Below the pieces are notes generated by a model that was not told where the DNA came from, ran no database searches, and saw only the letters and a list, made by a program, of their open reading frames with translations. Below, one piece after another: positions 1 through 5,350 of a stretch of DNA of 5,464 nt. A program made the translations under genes and the position numbers. This DNA comes from a bacterium (lineage in GTDB: Bacteria > ARS69). Position 1 is the first letter of the stretch; each line of letters starts with the position of its first letter. Where the stretch lies: assembly GCA_025774865.1 (NCBI GenBank), contig JALGZO010000754.1, forward strand, positions 1 through 5,464. The letters are read 5' to 3'.

Positions 1-23
1 CTCCCGGGAAAGGCGAGTCTGTA

Positions 24-95
24 CCTCTCTCTTCGGATCATCCGAGAGAGGCGCCAGATTCGCAGATCGGAAGGACCACTTCAACAAGTGGGTCC
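24..95 (-). terminator. Two stem-loops downstream of the protease gene
   Basis: The 127-base stretch left of the protease has no gene that I can support. It holds two hairpins in the minus-strand 3' region: GGACC-ACTT (73-81) with AAGT-GGGTCC (86-95), nine pairs with one bulge and a CAAC loop; and CCTCTCT (24-30) with AGAGAGG (45-51), extended by CGGA/TCCG inside. Neither is followed by a strong T-run, so intrinsic termination is possible but unproven. A small hairpin TAGGGG-GAAA-CCCCTA (115-130) includes the protease stop codon itself. Confidence 0.35.
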
Positions 96-127
96 CACCG
101 AGGAAGCGCGTCGTTAGGGGGAAACCC

Positions 128-1462
128 CTACTGACCGATCGTCACCCGCCCCGCCGTGGCCTTCAAGGTCATCGCGCTGTCGATGAACAACGTCTCGCCG
201 TACGTTCCCTCGACGATGGCGACCGTGCCGCCACCGGCTACGGCCGCGACCCCCTCGGCCACGGTGCCGTACGGGCGGAGCACGTTGCCGACTTCGTTCG
301 TGCCGGGGTGTCCGGTGTCGACGTACACGACGTTCGTGCCCAGGAAGCCGTCGACCGCATCTTCGAAGTCGTTGTTCTCGAAGCTCGTGCCGAAGTTCCC
401 GCCGCTGGGCGGACTGCAGCCACCGTGCGTGTGAACGCCCACCGCGATGTCGGCGGTGCCTTCCACGATGACCGGGCTGCCCGAGTTCCCGCCCGTCGTG
501 TCCACGATGTACTCCAGGTACACGTCCGCGGGACCCTGGACCACTTCGTTGAGGAACGGACCGGCATTCGTCTGCTCCGTCTGACTGTCCTCGTTGCGGC
601 CGTTGTCGCAGCCCACCGGCGTGTTGTCCAGGCCGTACCCCGTGATCCGGATGGTCGTGGGCGCCGTGTCGCGCGACATACGGAAGAAATCATCCTGAGA
701 GTGGATGGCCAGGAGACCGGTGTTCGAGTTCGGAGCGGTGTCGAAGACGGCGAAGTCGTCGCCGACCCCGCTGGCCGCCCATACCTCGTTACCCCGATCG
801 ATCGCGTACTGATCGTCCGGGTGCGCGAATTGCACGGTGCCGTCGCAAAGAGAGGACGGAACCTGGAACTCGAGCGTGGTCGAAGAGCCTCCGACACAGT
901 GTCCGGCCATGATGTAGCCGTTGTTGGACACGATCCACCCCGTACATCCCGAGGGGACGACGCGGCCGGAACGCCGATCCGTCGACTGCACGCGGTCGTC
1001 CGGGCCGCAGAGGCTGCGAACGATCGGCTGCCCGCCGACCCACTCTCCCACGGTGACTTCCTCGATGCGAAGGAAGACGCCCTGGGCCTCGGGCGCAACA
1101 TGGAGCTCGACCGCGACCGCGTCTCCGTTGAAGTAGGCGGTCCCGTAGTCGTAGTCGGCGAGGCTCTCGGCGTCGAGACGTTGCTGCCCTCCGTCCAGCA
1201 ACGAGGTGAACGTGACGAAGCTGTCCGAACCGAGCGCGTGGGCGGCCACGTGGAGACGCATCCACGGCACGTCGGGGATTTCCACGACTTCGCGAACCGC
1301 GGCTCGGCTCTCGATCGCGGCTTCCGCGCGACCGTCGTGGCGGCCGGTGTCGAGCAGGTACGGCTCGACGTGATGTGGGATGGGTGCGGGCTGCGAAAGG
1401 GCCGAGGTCGCAAGAGCGATCACGATCCAGGGGCCGAGTCCGGCGATGGTCAGGCGTTTCAT
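128..1462 (-). CDS. Secreted trypsin-like serine protease with C-terminal extension module
   Basis: A 444-residue exported protein. Residues 1-24 look like a Sec signal peptide (basic MKR, hydrophobic stretch, Ala-Leu-Ser-Gln end). Residues about 30-145 form an N-terminal beta-rich domain (TSLLDGGQQRLDAESL, AYFNGDAVAVELHVAP) that I recall in front of trypsin-like domains in related bacteria. The S1 (chymotrypsin-fold) domain spans about 150-375. Its likely triad is His188 in GYIMAGHC, Asp236 in GDDFAVF and Ser327 in GGNSGSPV, so it should be an active endopeptidase outside the cytoplasm or at the surface. Cys173 and Cys189 may form the usual disulfide next to the active-site His. Residues about 376-444 (VVYVDTGHPGTNE, TVAIVEGTYGETL, TLKATAGRVTIGQ) resemble the first turns of a right-handed beta-helix. 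The ATG at 1462 has an AGGGGG Shine-Dalgarno 6 nt away that overlaps the upstream TAG at 1473-1475. The gene stops at TAG and is last in the operon. The substrate is unknown. Confidence 0.93.
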   Translation of the reverse strand: MKRLTIAGLGPWIVIALATSALSQPAPIPHHVEPYLLDTGRHDGRAEAAIESRAAVREVVEIPDVPWMRLHVAAHALGSDSFVTFTSLLDGGQQRLDAESLADYDYGTAYFNGDAVAVELHVAPEAQGVFLRIEEVTVGEWVGGQPIVRSLCGPDDRVQSTDRRSGRVVPSGCTGWIVSNNGYIMAGHCVGGSSTTLEFQVPSSLCDGTVQFAHPDDQYAIDRGNEVWAASGVGDDFAVFDTAPNSNTGLLAIHSQDDFFRMSRDTAPTTIRITGYGLDNTPVGCDNGRNEDSQTEQTNAGPFLNEVVQGPADVYLEYIVDTTGGNSGSPVIVEGTADIAVGVHTHGGCSPPSGGNFGTSFENNDFEDAVDGFLGTNVVYVDTGHPGTNEVGNVLRPYGTVAEGVAAVAGGGTVAIVEGTYGETLFIDSAMTLKATAGRVTIGQ

Positions 1463-1468
1463 CGCTCG

Positions 1469-1474
1469 CCCCCT
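1469..1474 (-). promoter_or_regulatory. Ribosome-binding site of the protease, overlapping the upstream gene's terminal stop
   Basis: On the minus strand the sequence reads TAGGGGGCGAGCG before the protease ATG. The AGGGGG Shine-Dalgarno shares the last two bases of the TAG stop at 1473-1475. This is a typical arrangement for translational coupling, and it indicates that the upstream reading frame originally ended at 1473, not at 1650. Confidence 0.6.
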
Positions 1475-1649
1475 ACTGCAGCGCCACGAGGACGAGAACG
1501 AGCCCGGTCCCCGCTTCGAGGGAGGTCATCGCTTTTCCCAGAATCGCTCCCTGCGTCCGGGCGGTCTCCGTCGCCTTCATCGCGTGACCCGGAGTATCGG
1601 AGGTCGTGAGAAGATCGCCCGGTCGAATCGGACCGTTCGCGGCGGTCGC
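1473..1649 (-). pseudogene. Severed C-terminal 58 codons of the tail-fibre-like protein, downstream of the in-frame TAG
   Basis: Reading on in the same frame past the TAG at 1650-1652 gives 58 sense codons and then a second TAG at 1473-1475. The peptide starts ATAANGPIRPGDLLTTSDTP, continues GHAMKATETARTQGAILGKAM, and ends TSLEAGTGLVLVLVALQ. This is the standard ending of this protein family as I know it (GPI-PGDLLTTS--PGHAMK, GAILGKAM, GLVLVLV-LQ), so it is real coding sequence, not chance. Full length would be 341 residues with the TAG as codon 283. The 10-nt gap to the protease ATG then looks like a normal operon junction. Either a nonsense mutation, readthrough or a base error explains the TAG. 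The tail has no start codon or Shine-Dalgarno of its own. Confidence 0.85.
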
Positions 1650-2498
1650 CTACGCATAGACCCGGCCCGTGAGAGCGACGTTTTGTCCTCCGTCGAACGT
1701 GCCCTGTTGATGGAGGGTCAGACCCGGCCGCACTCCACCCGCGCCGCTGATCACGCCCGCGACCCGGGAATCGTAGGCGTCGCTCGAAAGCGCGAGCTGG
1801 CCGGGATTCGCGTCGTCGATGACGACGACCGAGCCCACGGGAAGCGCGCCGGCCGAAGACATCTCGAAGGGCTCCGCGAGGTCGGCGCCGCCGGTGATCT
1901 CGAGGATCTCGGTGGTGACCTGGCCGGCGACGTCCAACGCCGATTGGGGACTCGTCGTTCCGATGCCCACGTTGCCGGTCGCCCGGTAGAGGTCGCCGGC
2001 GTTCTGCGTCCAGTCACCGTCGTCCGCGACGTCCGCGGTCATCGCGTGGTCCGCTTCCTGGGCCCGCATCGCGAACGGGCTCGCGAGGAGCTGGGTGCGC
2101 GCAAGCTCGAGCTCGCCGTTGACCGAGACTCCGAGATACAGGGGGCTGCCGTCGAAGATCGAGATCGGCAACGCCACCGTGGCGCCGAGCGCGATCTGGA
2201 AGACGCCCTGGTTGACCGGCACGTTCACGTGCGATTCCGGTCCCCACACGACGTTACCGTTCGTGGCCGCGTCCCAGAGACGCACCTCGAGGCCCACGTT
2301 TCCTTCGACCGGAGTCGGCGGGATCAATGTGTCGTCGACGAGAAGACCCTGGAAGGCAATCTGCGACGGGACGGCGCGCCCGACCGGGCCGGGTTCGCCG
2401 ATGGTGTCCGATGCCGCGTCGGCCGCGTCGACCTGACTCGGAAGAACGAAGCAACAAGCGATGGCGAGAGTCGCGACGAGCCGTACGAAGCCGCGCAT
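1650..2498 (-). CDS. Secreted tail-fibre-like surface protein, cut short by an in-frame TAG
   Basis: A 282-residue product as read. An Sec signal peptide covers about residues 1-25 (MRGFVRLVATLAIACCFVLP, then SQVDA). Residues about 45-145 are an N-terminal beta domain (IAFQGLLVDDT, VGLEVRLWDAATNGNVVWG, PLYLGVSVNGE, ARTQLLASPFAMRA). The tail-fibre-type motif GNVGIGTTSPQSALDVAG lies at 175-192. A C-terminal module starts with GGADLAEPFE at about 203 and runs through GSVVVIDDANPGQL and RVAGVISGAGGVRPG. This architecture is known to me from secreted proteins of candidate phyla and resembles phage tail-spike ends; the exact function is unknown. The start at 2498 is chosen because GAGGAGG sits 8 nt upstream and a clean signal peptide follows. 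The frame stays open to 3128, but that part overlaps the preceding gene and is a shadow. The stop at 1650-1652 falls inside a conserved module (GRVYA, then TAG), with the missing end at 1473-1649. Confidence 0.85.
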   Translation of the reverse strand: MRGFVRLVATLAIACCFVLPSQVDAADAASDTIGEPGPVGRAVPSQIAFQGLLVDDTLIPPTPVEGNVGLEVRLWDAATNGNVVWGPESHVNVPVNQGVFQIALGATVALPISIFDGSPLYLGVSVNGELELARTQLLASPFAMRAQEADHAMTADVADDGDWTQNAGDLYRATGNVGIGTTSPQSALDVAGQVTTEILEITGGADLAEPFEMSSAGALPVGSVVVIDDANPGQLALSSDAYDSRVAGVISGAGGVRPGLTLHQQGTFDGGQNVALTGRVYA

Positions 2499-2530
2499 GG
2501 TTCGAGCCTCCTCGAATAGGGTCGATGTTC

Positions 2531-3076
2531 TCAACGAATCTTCAGCATCTTCCGGGTCTGTGACCAATCGCCGACGTCGAGACGGTACAGGTAGACGCCA
2601 CTGGCCACGGCGCTCCCCGTTTCGTCGAGCCCGCGCCAATGCACTCGGTAGCGCCCCGGCGCATGGGTCGCGTCGACGAGCGACGAGACCCGTCGACCCG
2701 CGACGTCGTAGATCGTGAGCCGGACCGGCGCCGAATTGGCGACGGAATATGCGATCGCGGTGGCCGAGGCGAACGGATTGGGGAAGTTCGGACGAAGGCG
2801 ATTCACCCAGGCCGTGGGCCCGTCGGTCGTTCCCGGAACGTCGGTCGCCGTGATGGCGATGACGTTGGGCCAGAATCCTTCGCCCAGGGTGAAGCTCCCC
2901 CCGCTGACCCGGCCGACGACGCCCGCCTCCGCCACCGTCGCACCGAGCGTGTACGAGCCTCCGGACGCCGCGACGGCGCCTCCGGAGAACGCGACTCGTC
3001 TGAGCGAGAACCCGTGCGCCGCGTCGGCGGCCACGAACGAAATGACGAGAAGTGCTCCAAGCGAGAGCTTCGTCAT
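2531..3076 (-). CDS. Small exported protein with C-terminal FlgD-Ig/sorting-type domain
   Basis: A 181-residue protein. Residues 1-22 look like a signal peptide (MTKLSLGALLVISFVAADAAHG). The short middle part carries two similar glycine-rich units, GGSYTLGA at 39-46 and GGSFTLGE at 59-66, followed by GFWPNV; this pattern is common in short secreted proteins of FCB-like bacteria. From about 92 to the end there is a FlgD-Ig-like/T9SS type A-like domain: RPNFPNPF at 95-102, VRLTIYDVAGRRV at 118-130, APGRYRVHWRG, ASGVYLYRL, and the ending QTRKMLKIR. Such domains end proteins that are exported and attached to the surface. Whether a type IX secretion system exists here cannot be seen. The ATG at 3076 has a strong AGGAGG 6 nt upstream. 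The gene ends 32 nt before the next gene and is first in the probable operon. No enzymatic motif is visible. Confidence 0.88.
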   Translation of the reverse strand: MTKLSLGALLVISFVAADAAHGFSLRRVAFSGGAVAASGGSYTLGATVAEAGVVGRVSGGSFTLGEGFWPNVIAITATDVPGTTDGPTAWVNRLRPNFPNPFASATAIAYSVANSAPVRLTIYDVAGRRVSSLVDATHAPGRYRVHWRGLDETGSAVASGVYLYRLDVGDWSQTRKMLKIR

Positions 3077-3080
3077 GGAT

Positions 3081-3088
3081 CCCCTCCT
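3081..3088 (-). promoter_or_regulatory. Strong ribosome-binding site for the first gene of the three-gene operon
   Basis: AGGAGGGG on the minus strand, with the AGGAGG core 6 nt before the ATG at 3076. It fixes that start codon. Confidence 0.7.
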
Positions 3089-3113
3089 GCAAGTCCCGAA
3101 AAACGGCCTCTGA

Positions 3114-3147
3114 TGCCCCTGTCAGCATGACGGAGACGACAGGGGCA
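3114..3147 (-). terminator. Perfect 10-bp inverted repeat between pldA and the downstream operon; terminator or operator
   Basis: The arms TGCCCCTGTC (3114-3123) and GACAGGGGCA (3138-3147) are perfect complements around a 14-nt spacer. On the minus strand the hairpin lies 30 nt past the pldA stop. A run of five T follows only after about 10 further bases (3099-3103), so it is not a textbook intrinsic terminator. A TTGACC -35-like hexamer (3148-3153) abuts the repeat on its upstream side, so an operator over the promoter of the next operon is the alternative. Confidence 0.45.
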
Positions 3148-3177
3148 GGTCAAGCGGACGCGCACCCGCCGTTCCCA

Positions 3178-3900
3178 TCAGGGAGCGAACGTGATTCCCA
3201 CGCCAGCGGATTTCGTGTAGCGATCGAATTCGAGAACGGAGTCGCCTCTCCCGTCGAAGTACTGCACGGTGGTGTACCAGCTCTTCCAGGACGAGATGAG
3301 GTTGATCCCGATCATGCCCAGAAACCGGGACTGGCCGCCCTCCACGTACAGAAAGGCCTTCTCCGACTTCCCGGTGAGACGGACGGTCCCGCCGACGCGG
3401 TCCGAAAACGCGCGATCCTCCAGGATCTTCTCGGTCTCGGGCGATACGTCGAACGCGTACCACAGTTGTGGTTCGAGGGTGAACTGGAGCCCCGCGAACG
3501 GCCCGACCAGTCGGACTTGAGCGAAGGCACGGTTCCAGGCTCGCGAGTCTTCACCCGCCACGCCGTTGGACTCGTGTTCCCACCCGAACTGGAGCAGCTC
3601 CCAGTCGAAGTAGACCTCCGGATTGAAGTCGTGGATCAGCGGGTCGGAGCCTTCCTGGAGGAGAACGCGACTCGTCTGCGTGTACCCGGCGTACAGGTGA
3701 ATGGGATCGATCACCGAGAGGCAGACGGACAACTGGAACTTGAGCTGGGTATCCTCGGACGCCCAGTCGTCTGTGTTCAAGCCGGTGAAGTAGGGCCACA
3801 GAACGTAGTTCGGACGGTGCGCTTCGAAGTCTCCGGCCGTGGCCTGGGATGCCACGAGAAGCAGGAGCAAGGCGACGCCCATCGATCGGAAGCGGCTCAT
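3178..3900 (-). CDS. pldA: Outer-membrane phospholipase A (PldA/OMPLA family)
   Basis: A 240-residue outer-membrane beta-barrel enzyme predicted to hydrolyse acyl chains of phospholipids that reach the outer leaflet. Residues 1-22 are a signal peptide (LLLLLVASQATA). Family motifs are YTQTS at 73-77, FNPEVYF at 92-98 and the active-site block GWEHESNG ... SRAWNR at 106-124. His109, Ser111 and Asn123 are spaced 2 and 12 residues apart, exactly as His142, Ser144 and Asn156 of E. coli OMPLA. The mature part (about 218 residues) is shorter than the E. coli enzyme (269), and the calcium-ligand Arg147 position appears to be Val114, while Ser152 corresponds to Ser119. The ATG at 3900 is chosen over an upstream in-frame TTG (3945) because AAGGAG lies 10 nt before it and the signal peptide follows at once. 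The gene lies alone between hairpins. The C-terminus (GVGITFAP) is barrel-like though the last residue is Pro. Confidence 0.9.
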   Translation of the reverse strand: MSRFRSMGVALLLLLVASQATAGDFEAHRPNYVLWPYFTGLNTDDWASEDTQLKFQLSVCLSVIDPIHLYAGYTQTSRVLLQEGSDPLIHDFNPEVYFDWELLQFGWEHESNGVAGEDSRAWNRAFAQVRLVGPFAGLQFTLEPQLWYAFDVSPETEKILEDRAFSDRVGGTVRLTGKSEKAFLYVEGGQSRFLGMIGINLISSWKSWYTTVQYFDGRGDSVLEFDRYTKSAGVGITFAP

Positions 3901-3961
3901 GTCAGGTGGTCTCCTTGGAGTCTCGGGACACAAATCGACGAGCAACCGAGAGTACCGGATT

Positions 3962-3987
3962 GGCCCACGGCCGGAAACCGGTGGGCC
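3962..3987 (-). terminator. GC-rich stem-loop after the sialidase-like gene
   Basis: GGCCCA (3962-3967) pairs with TGGGCC (3982-3987). After a 3-nt bulge an inner CCGG (3971-3974) pairs with CCGG (3978-3981) around an AAA loop. It lies 13 nt past the frame-restored stop at 4000, which suits transcription termination, but there is no T-run after it. It could equally be a processing or stabilising hairpin. Confidence 0.35.
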
Positions 3988-3999
3988 GCGGGCATGGGG

Positions 4000-4128
4000 T
4001 CAGGGAAGGCGCGCGACGTGTAGCCGCGAAGGCTCACCCGGCTCCGTCCACGCGAGGAAGCTTTCGGGGCCCACGAAAGCGAGCCGCGGGAAACCGGAGG
4101 CGCGATCGTTCGCGGTAGTCGCCGCCAC
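4000..4128 (-). pseudogene. Frameshifted C-terminal end of the sialidase-like lipoprotein
   Basis: In the frame offset by one base from the main reading frame, 42 codons starting VAATTANDRASGFPRLAFVG run to a TGA at 4000-4002. They continue PESFLAWTEPG and end SRLHVARLP. This looks like a propeller blade and parallels the protein's own N-terminal blade (GGQVYLSWVEP ... LRFASF versus PESFLAWTEP ... LHVARL). The main frame instead ends in an Arg-rich, low-quality tail. Dropping one base in the GCGCG run near 4129 joins the two frames to give about 406 residues. This is either a recent frameshift mutation or a base error. Confidence 0.75.
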
Positions 4129-5221
4129 GCGCGACCATCTTGCCGGCAGCCGTAACGCGGCGCACCCGGATTTCGGCTTCCTCCGTGGCGCTCTCCATCC
4201 AGCTGACGAGAAACGACCCGTCCGCCTGCGCTTCGAGATCGCAGCGGCCGATCGGATCACCGTGGTCGATTCGAAGCGGTGGCCCGAACGTGCGACCGTC
4301 GTCACGGGAGAGCGCGACGTTCACCTGAGGCGAGTCGCCGTCACCGCCGAGCGTGAACCAAGCGCACGCGACGATCTCCGAAGTCGCCGCGAGCGCCGGC
4401 CCGTCGACGGGGCAGCCCGAGATCTGCCAGCCGTCGGCGTGAATGGTCGCGGGCGCGCTCCATTCACCCGTGTCGCGGTCCATTCGACAGAAGGAGATGT
4501 CACGAACTTCGGACTCCGATCGATCGCGGTAGGCAACGACGAGTCCCTCCTTGGCCATCACCGCGTCGGTGGGGCAGCAATCGCACGTGCGATCGTCGAG
4601 CAACGTTTCTCCGGTGACGCTACCGTCCGGAAGGAGCCGCGCCGCGCGCAGGGTCATCGCTCCGGCCCCCTCTTCGCCGTGGCCGTGGCCCGCCGTGTCT
4701 CTTCCATCCAGCCACGCCACGACGAACTCGCCGCCCGGCGCCGGGGCGATCGTGACGAAGCCGTGCTCGGTCGGCGAGTCGTCACCGTGCGGGGCAACCG
4801 GCTCGCTCCAGGTGTCGCCGCCGTCACGCGACGTCGAAACGCGAATCCCGTACGCGTACGTCTCCTCTCCGCTCTGCACGCGCCAGTGGGCGGCGAGCGT
4901 CCCCTCCTCCGAGACGGCCATGGAGGCGAAGTCGGCCCAGTTCACGAACCAATCGGCGCCCTCGGCGATCGTCCTCGCGGGCGCCCAGCTCCCATCGGCG
5001 AAGCTCGCGAAACGAAGTGCGTTTCCGGCCGCCGTCGGCTCTACCCACGACAGGTAGACCTGTCCCCCCGCCCCGGCATGCAGGTCGGGCGTCTCGCTCC
5101 CGGGCGCGGCCGGCGGATCGAGGCCGAGGGACGCCCCGGACGTCTCCACGCTGCCGGAGCAGCCCGGTAGGCTCCAGAGGCCGACGGCGCCGACGGCGAT
5201 CCAGCGGCAGATTTCGCGCAT
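4034..5221 (-). CDS. Sialidase-fold (Asp-box beta-propeller) lipoprotein, 3' end frameshifted
   Basis: A 395-residue product as read. Residues 1-21 form a lipoprotein signal (MREICRW, hydrophobic stretch, lipobox LPGC with Cys21), so it should be lipid-anchored outside the cytoplasm. The rest is a repeated blade pattern of the sialidase/BNR superfamily with Asp-box sequences SRDGGDTW at 131-138 and SRDDGRTF at 305-312. Conserved-looking cysteine motifs are TCDCCPTD (212-219), ISGCPVDGPALAA (267-279) and GRCDLE (325-330); a His-rich GHGHGEEG is at 178-185. I do not see the complete arginine triad needed to call a true sialidase, so the substrate is unknown. The start at 5221 gives a compact signal; in-frame ATGs at 5233 and 5302 are alternatives. 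No Shine-Dalgarno is visible. From about residue 365 the frame is lost: the Arg-rich tail to 4034 is probably not native. It is divergent from the YHS/metal-ATPase gene. Confidence 0.82.
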   Translation of the reverse strand: MREICRWIAVGAVGLWSLPGCSGSVETSGASLGLDPPAAPGSETPDLHAGAGGQVYLSWVEPTAAGNALRFASFADGSWAPARTIAEGADWFVNWADFASMAVSEEGTLAAHWRVQSGEETYAYGIRVSTSRDGGDTWSEPVAPHGDDSPTEHGFVTIAPAPGGEFVVAWLDGRDTAGHGHGEEGAGAMTLRAARLLPDGSVTGETLLDDRTCDCCPTDAVMAKEGLVVAYRDRSESEVRDISFCRMDRDTGEWSAPATIHADGWQISGCPVDGPALAATSEIVACAWFTLGGDGDSPQVNVALSRDDGRTFGPPLRIDHGDPIGRCDLEAQADGSFLVSWMESATEEAEIRVRRVTAAGKMVARGGDYRERSRLRFPAARFRGPRKLPRVDGAG

Positions 5222-5228
5222 GTCTGGA

Positions 5229-5257
5229 ACCATAATGCGGTGCCACCGGTACCGCAA
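5229..5257 (-). promoter_or_regulatory. Possible promoter of the sialidase-like gene giving a leaderless transcript
   Basis: On the minus strand TTGCGG (5252-5257) and TATGGT (5229-5234) are separated by 17 nt, as in sigma-70-type promoters. The -10 box ends 7 nt before the ATG at 5221, so transcription would start at or next to the start codon. That agrees with the absence of a Shine-Dalgarno. Two hexamers alone are weak evidence. Confidence 0.35.
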
Positions 5258-5312
5258 TCGACGGATTCGCTTCGCGCACCGCGCAATTGTCGCGGCGCGC
5301 ATGACCAGCTAC

Positions 5313-5330
5313 CTTGATCCCGCCGTCAAG
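5313..5330. promoter_or_regulatory. Dyad CTTGA-N8-TCAAG in the divergent intergenic region
   Basis: CTTGA (5313-5317) and TCAAG (5326-5330) form a perfect 5-bp dyad with an 8-nt spacer, 20 nt before the TTG start of the YHS-domain gene. Metal-transport ATPases are often controlled by MerR-type regulators binding such dyads, which makes an operator plausible. No good -10 box for the plus-strand gene is placed around it, so this is only a candidate. Confidence 0.3.
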
Positions 5331-5339
5331 AGTGGCTTC

Positions 5340-5344
5340 GAGGA
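5340..5344 (+). promoter_or_regulatory. Ribosome-binding site deciding a TTG start
   Basis: GAGGA lies 6 nt before TTG at 5351. An in-frame TGA at 5315-5317 and no ATG in between leave this TTG as the only start that keeps the DPVCGM metal motif; the next ATG at 5393 falls inside that motif. Confidence 0.6.
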
Positions 5345-5350
5345 CGAACG

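Noticed and set aside
308-1609. Long plus-strand open frame (433 codons) opposite the protease gene
   Set aside because: It is Arg/Val/Asp-rich without motifs, lies antisense to a clear protease with triad and signal peptide, and is the usual shadow in GC-rich coding DNA.
1473-1652. Genome-wide reassignment of TAG to an amino acid
   Set aside because: The same gene's natural end and the protease end both use TAG, and reading through 1473 would run into the protease gene out of frame.
1380-2519. Long plus-strand open frame opposite the tail-fibre-like gene
   Set aside because: Arg-rich, motif-free and antisense to a well-supported gene.
2499-3128. Upstream extension of the tail-fibre-like reading frame to an ATG at 3128
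   Set aside because: It fully overlaps the FlgD-Ig-type gene in another frame, is Arg-rich, and ignores the strong Shine-Dalgarno and signal peptide at 2498.
3901-3945. TTG start at 3945 for pldA
   Set aside because: It would put a polar 15-residue stretch before the signal peptide; the ATG at 3900 has AAGGAG upstream.
3052-4023. Long plus-strand open frame opposite pldA
   Set aside because: The minus strand carries the OMPLA triad with exact spacing; the plus frame has no recognisable feature.
3839-5170. Long plus-strand open frame opposite the sialidase-like gene
   Set aside because: Arg/Gly-rich shadow of the minus-strand gene, with no domain or signal.
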